Assembly (NCBI RefSeq): GCF_965363235.1
Contig: NC_134846.1
Coordinates: 55,293,121-55,357,120 of the forward strand
Length of the DNA: 64,000 nucleotides
Direction: 5' to 3'
From: Mytilus galloprovincialis
Taxonomy: Eukaryota; Mollusca; Bivalvia; Mytilida; Mytilidae
The notes under the pieces were generated by a model. The model saw only the letters and a list, made by a program, of their open reading frames with translations. It had not been told where the DNA came from and made no database searches. The translations under genes were made by a program, and so were the position numbers. This document shows, one piece after another, positions 36,801 to 46,960 of this stretch (position 1 is its first letter; every line of letters begins with the position of its first letter).

Positions 36801-38915
36801 TAAGGTACAACTTTAGTATAGTCATTTGTAATTTGGCCATTCTAATTAATTTCTGACAGGTGGGGACGGATGGGGAGATTTTTTTTATATGTATCAGAAA
36901 AAACATGAAAATCTACCTATCAGATCTAAAAATTAAGACCTACCAGATGTAGAGTTTTTGTTCATATTGGGTGGATGGGCTTTCATGGGAAAATTTGACC
37001 TATCAGAATTTTTTACTGCAAGGGGTGTACCCATCAGAATTTTGCTGACCCTTAAATACAATACAAAATAACAGTCTAGATACCAAAGCACCTCTAAGAT
37101 CTAAAATAGACATTTTTGTTACCCTTAATATGTAATTATTATGACCCTAGCAAACTATTTAGTGCTGCAAGACCCTCAGAAGTAGCAGACATTAACTGGA
37201 ACGGCCCATTGAAAGCTAAAGGGAATGTATAAAACTGGCTGCTTCAACAATGGTTGAAGTTTACATTCTAGCTTGGTTCTAGGATACTATTAGTGACCAC
37301 CATATTATATAACTAGATGCTTAGATGCTTCTTGGGGAATATACAACTAACCACTAAAGAAAGGTTAATTTAACTGACATTTTGTTTGACCCTTTTTTCC
37401 ATGGATTTATTTTTTACATACTTGATTTGCATAGGATTTTTTCAATAAAAAAAATTAACCAGGTTGAAAGTTAAATGCATTGTGAAAACAATTATTGAGG
37501 AAAGGGTAAATGGACCAAGTTTAAGTTAAATGTTCAAATTCTCACATCAGACACAGATGATGTGTAATCATACAATTGGAGGGCTTTATTGACTTATATT
37601 AAGTTATTAGTCCAGTTGAGTAATTCAGTCATAAAGTCATCAAAATATAGAGAGATTTTCATTTATGATGAATAAGGTTTACAAGTCTTATACTTTCTTG
37701 ATAAGGAGAGCATGTGTATAATGCAGTAATGTAAGCTGTTTATTTGAAAATTAAAAATTGAATTGTTAAAACTATTAAAGATAAATTTACCAATAAAACC
37801 ACTTGAAATTTCATGAAAGGGAGGGGGTTTGACTTGTTAACATTCAATGTAGTGTTTTCAGGTCATATGAGCCTTTGATATACCTTAGAAGTGATATTTA
37901 TCCTGGTGTTTTTGAACAGATATATCATGTTAAGGAGGGGTATTTGCGAAAAATACCAGTCAAGAGAGTGTTAAAGTTCATGAGCCGTAAGGGGAGGGAA
38001 ATTCATTTTCAAGACTGGTATTTTTCGCAAATACCTCTCAAGAACAGCTATATCTGTTTCATTACACCGAATGTCAATGTTCAAAAACGCATTGATGATC
38101 ATGACGTTACAAGCGTCCAGTCGGATAGACACTTGTCAAAACATGAAATCATTATTTAATTGCTACACAGTCATACTTAATCCTTAATTACCCCTCTTGA
38201 TTACCTATGCAGGATGTCACACCTTTACTTTGAATAATCAATTTTGAAGGGAAAAGTTAAAAAAAAAAAAAAAAGGATATGATTAAATGAAATAAATATA
38301 ATAAACCTCTCCAATATACATTATTTATGAAGAAAAAACGAATTTATCGTGTACAAAACTTAAAAAAAAAAAAAAAAAAGAAAAAGAAAAAAAGTGTGGA
38401 CTATACATGCTCAAATACGGTATATCATGTTAAGGAGGGGTATTTGCGAAAAATATCAGTCAAGATGATGTTAAATTTAGCAAGCCATAAGGCCGAATGT
38501 TAATGTACAAAAACACATTGATGATCGTGACGTTACAAGCATCCAGTCGGATAGAGTATTTGTCGTCAAATACCATGGCAGAGAGGATGAGAAAGGCATA
38601 TCCTTATTGCAAATACCCCGACAGCTTTAAAAAATGAAAGATATTCATTCGATAACAGTAAATTGGTGAAAAATACACTGGCTATCAACCAATTAAAACC
38701 CAAGATTCTTACATAAGGTGTAATTATAGGGTATAATGCATCAGATTTTAATTTAATGATGAATGCCAAGCAGACAAGATATCTTGATGTAAATAGATTA
38801 TGTATTTTCTTTCTTTTTGTTTAGATCATTAAAATTGATAGAGCAGCATGGAGGAAACCCTATTCTAACAAGTTTATTTAATGAACTCAAGAAAATCTAT
38901 CGAAATGGTAATTGA
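18837..38915 (+). CDS. GGPS1: Geranylgeranyl diphosphate synthase
   Basis: Eleven coding exons: 18,837-18,887; 22,243-22,311; 24,674-24,759; 25,216-25,262; 25,865-25,981; 27,089-27,190; 28,726-28,786; 31,958-32,036; 32,944-33,046; 36,478-36,592; 38,825-38,915 (TGA at 38,913). All introns are GT-AG and the sum is 921 nt, giving 306 residues (human 300). The enzyme condenses farnesyl and isopentenyl diphosphates to geranylgeranyl diphosphate, used to prenylate Rho and Rab GTPases in the cytosol. Landmarks are [17 protein letters not shown] (about 23-39), the first aspartate-rich motif DDIED (71-75), [22 protein letters not shown], and the second motif DDYAN (195-199) in the animal GGPS1 form. 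The residues after the second motif ([17 protein letters not shown]) match human closely. Exon 1 ([17 protein letters not shown]) is the least conserved part; its start rests on the in-frame ATG and the donor. The exon 10 acceptor has a weak pyrimidine tract but gives the conserved IIRQRT. Confidence 0.95.
18949..20240. mobile_element. Fold-back element with inverted subterminal repeats in GGPS1 intron 1
   Basis: The left end (18,949-19,062) repeats ATCGGACTATAACAAACT several times. The right end (about 20,118-20,232) repeats the reverse complement (AGTTTGTTATAGTCCGATT). The outer segments also match inversely (CTCGGCCTATAGCAAAATCG against CGATTTTGTTTTAGTCCGAG, imperfectly). The AT-rich middle has no coding sign. 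It resembles a non-autonomous fold-back or MITE-type element; the family is unknown to me. Confidence 0.7.
20640..21035. repeat. GC-richer repeat with a ~120-bp internal direct duplication
   Basis: The segment from 20,747 (CATAATAACAGACTTCCC ... CTCCCTTGGGCGG) recurs from 20,867 with small changes. TACACGCTCCCTTGGGCGGT also appears inverted at about 21,362-21,382 inside the palindromic element. It is visibly richer in G and C than its surroundings. Open frames on both strands arise from the repeat and look non-coding. Confidence 0.6.
21242..21463. mobile_element. Palindromic MITE flanked by TTAA
   Basis: Arms 21,242-21,328 and 21,383-21,463 are inverted copies (GGTTCATGT ends, shared CAGACAAACCTG). 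TTAA stands immediately outside both ends (21,238-21,241; 21,464-21,467). The TTAA duplication suggests piggyBac-type mobilisation. The ends are not a classic piggyBac sequence, so the class is inference. Confidence 0.7.
21945..22122 (-). mobile_element. Old fragment of Penelope-like element 3' region
   Basis: This matches the minus-strand 3' non-coding segment at 46,120-46,290 (AACTCATAA, ACAACATAGAAAACTAAAGA, GGAGTGATCT). It is heavily diverged, so old, and lies in GGPS1 intron 1. Confidence 0.55.
22618..22920. repeat. TTTATGCCCC-type dispersed element, copy 1
   Basis: It starts TTTATGCCCCATTTATGGGC, carries a CGTCCATTCGTCCGTCCGTT-like run, and ends GGACACATTCTTGTTT. Copy 2 abuts it directly. 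It lies in GGPS1 intron 2 and is non-coding. Confidence 0.75.
22921..23612. repeat. TTTATGCCCC-type element, copy 2, with internal tandem expansion
   Basis: It has the same ends as copy 1, a (CGTT/CGTC)n run at 22,975-23,045, and three tandem copies of its roughly 165-195-bp body. These start near 23,053, 23,247 and 23,412, each with GGTTAAAGTTTTTGGTCAAG and GAAAATGATAGTGCAAATTT. The first two bodies are almost identical, so that duplication is recent. Confidence 0.8.
27225..27420. repeat. Dispersed repeat, inverted relative to the copy at 12,472
   Basis: It begins AAGATGTGGTATGATTGCCA and continues through GTACGGTCTCCATATTGAGC. It starts about 35 bp after GGPS1 exon 6, so exon 6 has little original intron sequence beyond its donor. 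Confidence 0.65.
28837..29004. repeat. 54-bp minisatellite in GGPS1 intron 7
   Basis: Unit starts at 28,837, 28,891, 28,945 and a partial copy at 28,999 share GACCAAACTATTAATGTGCC and GAGCTTCC. The unit length is a multiple of three, which keeps one minus-strand frame open by chance. Confidence 0.9.
29790..29905. repeat. Short direct repeats TTTCCGCATTTT in GGPS1 intron 7
   Basis: (A/C)GTTTCCGCATTTT occurs three times, with a further TTTCCGCATTG. Inverted forms (ATTGCGGAAAAG, TTTCGGAAAAG) lie near 30,650-30,690. The two sites could be the ends of a degraded element of about 0.9 kb. Confidence 0.4.
30451..30590 (-). repeat. Dispersed repeat, minus copy
   Basis: It is the reverse complement of 45,046-45,180, sharing GCGAGAAATTCCCGCACCCG and ACAGGTCTTCAATGTAGCGA almost perfectly. 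The high identity suggests recent activity. It lies in GGPS1 intron 7. Confidence 0.8.
33047..35285. mobile_element. Large non-autonomous terminal-inverted-repeat element in GGPS1 intron 9
   Basis: The left end TTTTTATACGACCGCA and right end TGCGGTCGTATAAAG are inverted repeats. The inside has four tandem units of about 158 bp (ACACAAGGTTTATGACCACA near 33,191, 33,350, 33,511 and 33,671), then units with GGGTCCAAAATTAAACT, then ATTGTGCAATAGCAA repeats, then a 159-bp direct duplication (TTGGAAATTTGCCAGACATG at 34,421 and 34,580). No transposase is visible. A shorter, more diverged relative is at 41,000-41,905. The left end begins within a few bases of the exon 9 donor. Confidence 0.8.
35340..35612. 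repeat. Dispersed element ending in GGGGGCATCATCTGTGTCTC
   Basis: It starts TTATTCCCCAATTGTTGTGG, ends CATTGACACATTCCC, and carries a unit related to 14,640-14,960. Overall layout recalls the TTTATGCCCC elements at 22.6 kb. Non-coding. Confidence 0.5.
37921..38160. repeat. Element with a near-perfect 27-bp inverted repeat, copy 1
   Basis: The left arm 37,935-37,961 (TATTTGCGAAAAATACCAGT core) and right arm 38,013-38,039 match at 26 of 27 positions. The downstream part (GACGTTACAAGCGTCCAGTC) recurs in copy 2 at 38,415-38,580. In GGPS1 intron 10. Confidence 0.75.
38415..38580. repeat. Element copy 2, lacking the right arm
   Basis: It repeats TATATCATGTTAAGGAGGGG and GACGTTACAAGCATCCAGTC from copy 1. 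The segment with the right arm is missing, so the hairpin is lost. Confidence 0.7.
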
Positions 38916-38997
38916 TGATTGTGACTCATAGGCATATTAATGGCATATTTACGAACAGTGGACCATTCGTTATTCTTCTCATTTCATGTACATGTGC

Positions 38998-39003
38998 AAT
39001 AAA
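38998..39003 (+). other. Candidate poly(A) signal of GGPS1
   Basis: AATAAA, 83 bp after the GGPS1 stop codon, followed by T-rich sequence. It would give a short 3' UTR. Confidence 0.5.
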
Positions 39004-39639
39004 TTTTTTTAAATAATGAATTTGATTTTTGTTTTGTGACAATATAGTATTAAACTACTATAAATGGTTTGTATTTTTTCTCTACATTCAAAATTTGGAA
39101 CCTTGTATAATACAATCTTTTTCTACATGTTAGAGATATGAATATTATGAGTACTTTTATATAGGGCAACACACAGTCTTACAAAGTTACACATTTATAT
39201 CCTTTGCATATCTAAATTATATAGGATATCAAAGTTAATGCTCTCACACCTACTTTTTTATCAGAGTTTAATGTTAAGGATATTAAACATCAATATCTTG
39301 GAGAAGATCGAATTCAGTTTGTGGAAAATTATTCAGGAGGTTATGTCCTTGAAAATTTAGAAAATTTAATAAATATTGGGAGAGCTTTCACACCTACATT
39401 TCTCATCATAGTTAAATGAAATTTATGTCATAGGTAATCATGAACAATACCCGCTTCAATTGATTGTTTTTATATGAGTAATGCATATTGGAAATGTAAG
39501 TGATATGGACAATTATAAACTCATTAAAGATACCAGGAATATTATTTTGAATGCCAGGAAAGTTGTACCAAACAAAACTAACACAATCTATACCAAGGAT
39601 TAAAAAAACTTATTGTTTTAAATATTTCAACATTTTATA
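39004..39639. other. Gene-free AT-rich flank
   Basis: I see no gene or recognisable repeat between the GGPS1 3' end and the first element fragment. Confidence 0.5.
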
Positions 39640-40440
39640 AACAATACATTTGCAAAAAGAAAAAATGAAAAGAGGTAAAATATACCAAATGGACATTTAA
39701 AATCACAAATCGAAAAACAAAGGGATAAATGTGAGGACAAAAAAGAACCCATTCAAAAGACAAACAGCAGTATACAACCTGGGGGATATCTCAGTGCTCT
39801 GAAAGTGTTATCAGATCCTGCTTCACACGTGACGTCTGTCCTGTTGTTGATGTAAATACAAACCTGGTGATAAGTCTAATTTGGAAGGTCACATTCATGA
39901 AAATGGTCGTTGTTTTGATAATTTGAACATATATGTCGTCATCTGTGAAACATATTCAATAACGGGTCAACCTTATCATGTTGGCGTTCGTCAAACTATC
40001 AATGGGGAGATTTCTAGTTCACTACTAGGAACTTTAATTTTAATAGCTTGTTTGAAAGCAGAAATCTCCTATCAAGAAAATCATGATAGGACATGCTAAC
40101 TCTGGAATTTCGTTTCAAATTGGAGACATGAACGCCATATGAAGGCGCTTCTGGAATGTTGCTACATAGAAATGGAAAGTCAACGATTTGGAAGATGCAA
40201 TCATCTTTTGCTATAATGTTCTGTTCTCAACTGACCCTCAGTGTCCATGCAATTCTAGGTATTATTCAAGATATTTGCAGTCTTCACTTAACCACACGTT
40301 TTATGGCTCATATATGCGTTCACAATTGTTACCAATCTTCGAACTATTTTCTAAGAGGACATCATCTATATAGTGGAAAGTTGAACGGAAAAGATAATGC
40401 TAGATTATTTCATTCTTCATGAGAAGCCGGTATGAAGTCA
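39640..40440 (-). mobile_element. Old, broken Penelope-like element fragment
   Basis: This antisense copy is colinear with 46,110-46,960: 3' non-coding segment first, then the C-terminal part of the reverse transcriptase region, ending at the segment that begins ACATCATCTATATAGTGGAA on the plus strand. It is clearly more diverged than the 46-kb and 55-kb copies, so older. It is broken many times. Confidence 0.75.
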
Positions 40441-40739
40441 TTCTCAAATGAATAAAGGAACAATTTAATAAGAAGAACACAGTTGATTCCCATGGGAATA
40501 CTGTTTGTTTAATGAATATCGCTGCATTTATATTTATATTTATGCAAGTACAAAATATATTGGTAGCAATCTTGTTATTGGATATTTAAAGTTGGTGAAT
40601 TTAATTGTATTATTTGCAGTTCACCTCTTACTGCCTGTCTTTAGGTTCTGAGAACATAAAACATTTATAAGTCGTGATTTGCGTTGAACTAGGTTTCAGT
40701 AACTGCTGGTACTCTTATTCCGGTGCCATGTTTCGAGTT

Positions 40740-40990
40740 TTTATATGTTATTTGTTTTGTGCCGTGTAATGATCTTTATAATCAAACCAATTGTTACTGA
40801 TTTTTTACGGTTCTTATGTTGTGCTGTTACACCATTGTCCCAGGCTAAGGGTTTGAGTGAAAACAAAAATATTTAACACTGCCCCAATATTTATGTATCT
40901 GTCCTTGTTTTTGAGCCTGTAATACAGTGGTTGTTGGTTTGTGTCTTCATTTTTGAATTAAGATTTTTTTCCTTAGTTGGTCGTCAATTT
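40740..40990. repeat. Dispersed repeat related to 48,000-48,290
   Basis: Shared landmarks are GTTCTTATGTTGTGCTGTTA, TATTTATGTATCTGTCC, GAGCCTGTAATACAGTGGTT and GGTTGTGTC-like ends. Another relative is at 51,232-51,480. Confidence 0.6.
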
Positions 40991-40999
40991 CTAGTTTTA

Positions 41000-41905
41000 A
41001 TTGCTTCCCGTTTTTATACGACCGCAAAATTTTGATTGGGATCGTATAATGGTATGATGTCGTCGTCGTTCGAAGACACATTTGGTTTCCGGACAATAAC
41101 TGAAGTCTAAGTAAATAGATCTCTTTGAAATTTAATAAGGTGGTTCAATACCACAAAGTGATTTTGGGGGTGATGGTTCCAACCGTTTAGGAATAAGGGA
41201 CTCAAAAGGGCCCAAAACAAGCATTTTCTACTTCAGGATAATTACTTGTGTATAAGTATTGCTCTGAAATTATAACCTAAAGTATAATACCATAATTAAA
41301 AGGGTTGGATTCATTTTGGGGATTATGGTGCCAACATTTTGGGAATTAAGGGCCAAAAAGGGGCCAAAAAGAAGCAGTTTTGTAGTTTCGGGTCAATCAC
41401 TTGTGTGAAAGTGTATGGACCTCTCTGTCATTTTCCACAAAGCTCCATATGACAAAATGAAGGCTGAGTTTGGGGGTTATTGCCCAATTCATTCAGGAAT
41501 AAGGGGCAAAAAAAAAAAAAAGAGCCAAAAACAAGCATTTTCTAGTTTCCAGACAACTTGAGTATAGAGATCTCTGAAATTGGACTACAAGGTTCCATAC
41601 TACAAAGAAAAGGCTGGAATTGAGTGTGGGGTAATTGCTCAAAGGGGGGATTCAAAAAGTTTGGGGAGTTCATATTTTATTCATTAAATTTTTTAAAATT
41701 TTCAAGAAGAATCTTTAATTGCACAGTATTGCGCAATAGCTTTGTAAGATTTACATTTATTTTGTGTCAGAAACCTATATTATGTCAAAAATTTGATCAC
41801 AATTTAAATTGAGACAGTATCAAGCTTGAATATTGTGTCCAAATTTGCCCCAGCTGTTCATGGTTCAACCTCTGCATCGTATCATGCTGCGCTCAGCGAA
41901 GCAAT
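41000..41905. mobile_element. Second, shorter terminal-inverted-repeat element
   Basis: It starts TTTTTATACGACCGCAAAAT and ends near GCTGCGCTCAGCGAAGC, with repeated GGAATAAGGG and AAAGGGCC inside, as in 33,047-35,285. AATTGCTTC at the left and GAAGCAATT at the right extend the inverted ends. More diverged than the intron 9 copy. No coding sign. Confidence 0.7.
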
Positions 41906-42369
41906 TTATTCATGTTGGAGCCTTTTTTTCTCATCACTGAAGGCCATACGATAACATATATTTGCTTGCTTACTATCACTTCGTGTTAATTCTAATAGTT
42001 GTATCAGTGGCTATCGTACCTCATCTCATCATAACATTAAACTTAAATTTGGAATTTTATTAAAAAAAATTATCAACATTGCAGAAACCAAGAAATGCAT
42101 AAATAATTTCTCAAACTTGTTTATTAGTTGAATAGACAGATTTTGTATTTTGTTTATTTCGTTTTCAATTGTCATATTCGACAAGACTTACCTTCTACAA
42201 GCCAAATATAACAGATAAAAGTGCATGTTAAAATTTTTGAGTTATAGTCATTTCATGATTCAAGTTTTAAAAATATGTATCATAATCCCTTTTAAACTTG
42301 AAATCCTGATTGCTCATTTTTGATTTAGCTATAACACTCGAGTTAATCCACCATTTCTACATAAGAAAA

Positions 42370-42490
42370 TACCTGTATCTATTCGTTTGAAGTGTTTGAG
42401 CTTTTGATTTTACCGTTTGCTTATAGATTTTCCGTTTAGAATTTTCCTCGGAGTTCGTAATTTTTCTATTTTACTTTTTACCATGTTTTG
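42370..42490. repeat. Dispersed repeat fragment
   Basis: It contains TTCGTTTGAAGTGTTTGAGC and AATTTTCCTCGGAGTTCGTA, and recurs inverted at about 62,450-62,545 (ACTCCGAGGAAAATTCGATC). Confidence 0.55.
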
Positions 42491-42729
42491 TGTTTCATGG
42501 GGTCACTGTATTTTCTGACCACCCTTAAAGAATTGAAAACATATCCCTGAACTTTTAATAAGAAGGAATGGTGTTCATATATATAAGCATTACTGAAGAC
42601 ATTGGAAATATGTTAATGAGACAATTAGAAAATACAATAATCCAACAAATCATTTAAACACTTATTTTGAAAAGATAATTTACCAAATAGATTTGTTGAT
42701 TTTTTTTAACAATGGAAATGAATCATTAG

Positions 42730-44400
42730 AGTGTATACTTCTTCATTAAGATCACACTTGATGTAGTAAACTTAAGTAATTTGAGTTACTGTACTTTTGA
42801 TAATTAACTAAAAGTACATGTATATCTTTCACATATGCTTGTCAGGAAGGAAATTGATGTTTTTGGTATAATCAATTACTGTAGCATTTTTTTTTTTTGT
42901 ATAAAGATGAACAAGTTTGTATATATTTTAGATTTCAACAGCATTGATAGCAAATATTTCATATATATTTTTACTATCTTTTTTCTTTAGCTTTTTAAAT
43001 GATTAATTTAAGAAATATTCTTCCTTACAATGCACTTTATATCATCAAATATATAAGATATTATTCGCAGAAGTACATACTAAAATGATTAAAAAGGAAA
43101 GCAACATGGTATGAATGTCATGAGTCCGAAACGCTTTCCTGGAGTTAATTATATTAAACATTGCCATAAAAGTGTGAGGTTTGGCTTGCCACAAAACCAG
43201 GTTCAACCAACCATTTTTTTCTTAAAATGTCCTGTACCAAGTCAGGAAATGGCCATTGTTATATATATATAGTTCGTTTCTGTGTGTGTTACTTTTTAGT
43301 GTTGTGTTTCTGTTGTGTCGTAGTTCTCTTATATTTGACGTGTTTCCCTCAGTTTTATTTTGCAACCTGGATTTGTATTTTTTCAATCGATTTATGAACT
43401 TCGAACAGCGGTATACTACTGTTGCCTTTATTTACCTTTATCAGGCACGCTCAAAGCCGAATAAATGAAAACAAAGGATGCATAATAACTGAAACCTAGT
43501 GATGAGGAATGTTTGGGGAAAATGTATCCTTTGATTACATTTCATTTGTACGAAAGAGACTTGAATCCAAATTCAAGAAAGGTTAATTTGATAAAGGAAA
43601 CAATTGTACAACCATTATATTTTGAACAGTTGTTCAATTTTACTTTTCATTTCATCTATTTTTGATTTTTTTTTTTCAATAGAAAGTTTGGTGCTGATTT
43701 TAATGCAAAGTCCAACAACAAGCAATTTTAAATAATATTATTTACATCGTCATTGAAATTCCTTAATTAATTGAAACTATATCTATGTCAAATCTGCAAC
43801 CACTTTGTACATTCGCCAACTCTGCAATCACCTTATCCATTCGTCAATTCTTTAATCACCTGGTCCATCCATCTAGTCATTCGTCCAAAAACATTTTGGT
43901 AACCTTTTTTTGGCAGATGGACTTATTTAGTCGGTACCTTGGCGTGATAAGTTGCAAATGTACCTTTGGTATCTGTCAGACTGCTACTTATTGCTTGTAA
44001 TTTTTTTTCAATACACTGTTTGTTTAACGATATAATTGTTTTTTATAGACTACTTGAGTACAACATGTGCTAAACAGTATGACTGCATTTTTTCAGCAGT
44101 TTAACATACATAGAAAGTGATATTTTCTTCATCTAATATGATTTAAACTGTCATTTGCTGTGTCCAAATGACTCTGCAACCCTTACACTTATTCTTGTCT
44201 TTGTTAAGACCCTAAGATTTGATAGAGCAGCATGGAGGAAGTCCTTTTCACCCAACTTTATTTAATAAACTGAAGACAATCTATCGAGATAGTAATTGAT
44301 GTTTATGACTCTTAGGCATATCTATGAACAGTGTACCATTCATTATTCATTTTATATCATGTTCATTTCTTTCAGAAACTAGCAAATAAAAAAGTTTTTG
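42730..44400 (+). pseudogene. Decayed partial duplication of the GGPS1 3' end (exons 10-11)
   Basis: The segment is colinear with 36,160-39,000. The match includes intron 9 sequence (AGGAAGGAAAT), the start of exon 10 (43,058, TATTATTCGCAGAAGTAC), the region after the exon 10 donor (43,570, AAGAAAGGTTAAT; 43,680, AGAAAGTTTGGTGCTGATTT) and exon 11 (44,219-44,299). The exon 11 copy keeps 26 open codons and a TGA (LIEQHGGSPFHPTLFNKLKT ...). It has lost the first codons after the acceptor and is frame-shifted relative to the gene. Most of exon 10 is replaced by an inserted repeat. No expressed gene is likely. Confidence 0.85.
43180..43470. repeat. Dispersed repeat inserted in the GGPS1 partial copy
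   Basis: It contains GTCCTGTACCAAGTCAGGAA and AACTTCGAACAGCGGTATAC. It interrupts the exon 10 copy and so inserted after the duplication. Confidence 0.55.
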
Positions 44401-45045
44401 ATAAATTAAACGTTTGAAAGGTTTTACCACATGTCATTATGTAAACTTTACGGCAGTTGAAGGCACTATTCCACATCATAAATGAACCAATCTGGATTTG
44501 TTATTATACATCTGACGCATGGTCTCGGTCAAAGAGACAGCAAACAAATAACGGAATTGGATTGCCCGACGGATAATGCATTTATACGAAGATATTTTAA
44601 CCCGTGTTGTTGACACACTAGTATTCAACATTAGTTAAAATATATTTGAAAAAAAACAACTCGATCTTCCTTTCGCTGTCATAATTCTGTTTTAATTAAT
44701 GGTAAAGCATTTCAGCTTGAAATTTTTATGTAAACATGACTATATAAAACAGACTGGGATAGATTCTGCTGGTACTTGTCGACACTTTTATGGCAGATTA
44801 ATTGTTATCTCGCCTCGATAAATTCATAAAGGCAAGATTTAAGGGTGTTGTTTCTGAAGGTGGCATTCGCTTCATCAATTTGGTAAAAATTTTGAGCAGG
44901 TCACTTAAATGAGAACCATTAATGGTTAACAATTGATATATTGTATATAGTTGAATGAGCGTTGTCATATATTATTCCCATGGGATTATTTGGCATTGCC
45001 CCTTTAGTCATTGTCTGGCAATAGTATTATTCAATTTGAAACTTT
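44401..45045. other. Gene-free AT-rich stretch
   Basis: I see no gene, RNA gene or clear repeat here. Confidence 0.5.
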
Positions 45046-45180
45046 TGTTTTGACGCCTCCGGGTGCGGGAATTTCTCGCTACATTGAAGACCTGTTGGTG
45101 ACCTTCTGCTGTTGTTTTTTATTTGGTCGGGTTGTTGTCTCTTTGACACATTCCCCATTTCCATTCTCAATTTTATGTTG
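45046..45180 (+). repeat. Dispersed repeat, plus copy
   Basis: It is almost identical to the reverse complement of 30,451-30,590. It starts GACGCCTCCGGGTGCGGGAA and ends CCATTTCCATTCTCAATTTT. Confidence 0.8.
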
Positions 45181-45314
45181 ATTTTTGTCATGTCATTTTT
45201 TAAAGTCAATGCTATTTAAAATGTAGTTGTATTGGCACATATCATTTCCATGGAGATTATTGAGAGTCCCGTTCCCTTAATCATTGTCTACCGACTTTTG
45301 CATGTTGTTCATTA

Positions 45315-45673
45315 GTTAAAACATATTTATTTATAGTGGATTGGGAAACAAGTTTTGCAACTTATATCAATCCTTTTCCACTTTGCGGGTGCGAGTGCTG
45401 CCTTGTAGCGGTATTAGCTTACTCATTTACGAAATCTACAAGGGTGTCTTTAACGTGCAAGAGATATGGCTCTCTCTTAACACGGGTCAGTCATCTATCG
45501 TCCCCTTCCGACGGACTATTATCGTTTCCTTAAGACCATACTCGCAGATGGTGTCAAGGGAGAGCCGAAAATTGAATTCCTGAAATTTTCATCCCAAACG
45601 GGAATCGAACCAGGAACTTTTGTGTTAGTAGTCCGATGCACTAACCACTACAGTCTACACCACGGCTCTCAAT
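45315..45673 (-). mobile_element. tRNA-derived SINE with a 12-bp target duplication
   Basis: The minus strand begins GAGAGCCGTGGTGTAG, has an A-box-like GTAGTGGTTAGTGC and a B box GGTTCGATTCC, and then a non-tRNA body. TGTTGTTCATTA flanks both ends exactly (45,303-45,314; 45,674-45,685). The second copy is at 53,927-54,212. The tRNA-like head has a short insertion and no acceptor pairing, so it is not a working tRNA gene. Confidence 0.88.
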
Positions 45674-46109
45674 TGTTGTTCATTATGAATTATCTGTTTA
45701 CGATGAACCACTTATAATAATAAAATGCAGTTGTATTCAACTAGATAATTCGCATTTCGAACATATTGTTGGTAAATCAGCATAAAATCATGGAGTATTA
45801 CCTTTCGATGTTTTTGTATTGTTTACATGTTAAATTACTTTATTTTTCATTTCAAAATTTGCATAATTATCGAAAATACAAACAGGAGAGATATTTCTCT
45901 GTGTCAACAGTTTATTTGATGTGTAAGTGTGTTATTTTAATAGAGGACACAAGTTTGAACCAGGTTTCTATTCTCATACCGTTACCTACTCACGACATCG
46001 GAAATTACACGAATAGTCACAACAGAGTATTCTAAGGGGGTATAGTCTGAAATATATACTCATTTAGTTATATGAAATATAAATATGCTGATTTCAAACC
46101 GTATTTGAC

Positions 46110-46960
46110 ATATCTTCAGTTAATGAGGGAGGAAAGATACCAAAGGGATAGTCAAACTCATAAATCTAAAACAAATTGACAACGCCATGGCTAAAAATTA
46201 AAAAGACAAACAGACAAATAATAGTACACATGACACAACATAGAAAACTAAAGAATAAACAACACGAACCCCACCAAACAACTAGGGGTGATCTCAGGTG
46301 CTCCGGAAGGGTAAGCAGATCCTGATCCACATGTGGCACCCGTCGTGTTGCTTATGTGATAACAAATCCGGTAAATAGTCTAATTTGGTAGGTCATCTTC
46401 ATGAAAGGGAAGGGGATTGTAGTTACGACGTGAGGTACATATCCGATATCATTTGGGAAACGGTTATTCCATAACGGTCAACCAACTCGTGATGGCGTCC
46501 GTAAAATTTACGAAGGGATGATTTCAACTTCACCATTTGGAACTCTTGGTTTAATAACTTCCTTGTGAGCAACAACCCTCTATCAAGAAAATCATGATAG
46601 GAAATGCAAGCACGGGAATATCGTATCAATTGGGAGATATATACCCCGTATGCAGGTGCTGCTGGAATGTTGCTACTTAGAAATGGAAAGTTCACAATTG
46701 GAAAGCTGAAATCATCTCTTTTCTCGTAAAATTTTGTTTTCAACCGACCCTCATTGTCAATTTCTAGAGGTAAGTCTAGATATGAGGTCGAGTTAACTGT
46801 ATCTGTAGTATCCTTTACATCTAGCTCGATGGGATAGATGCGTTCCACATAGTCACCAAATTTTGAATTATTTAGTGAAAGAACATCATCTATATAGTGG
46901 AAAGTAGAGTCAGCCTCATAATAATAAAGAAACAAGTCGGCAAGTAGAGCAGTAATATGA
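46110..46960 (-). mobile_element. Penelope-like element fragment: 3' reverse transcriptase region and 3' flank
   Basis: The antisense open stretch 46,935-46,423 begins at the YIDD catalytic motif of a reverse transcriptase and runs through the conserved C-terminal region (KRDDFSFPIVNFPFL, YGVYISQLIRYSRA). It is followed by the 3' non-coding segment to about 46,110. It is close to the 55-57 kb copy, so relatively young. The 5' portion is absent, so it is broken. Confidence 0.82.

Noticed and set aside
44219-44299. A functional alternative last exon of GGPS1
   Set aside because: The acceptor side is altered and the reading frame does not continue from exon 10. I list it as a pseudogene fragment unless transcripts show otherwise.
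45600-45671. A tRNA gene on the minus strand (B box GGTTCGATTCC)
   Set aside because: There is no acceptor-stem pairing, an insertion splits the A-box side, and the sequence continues into a shared SINE body with target duplications.
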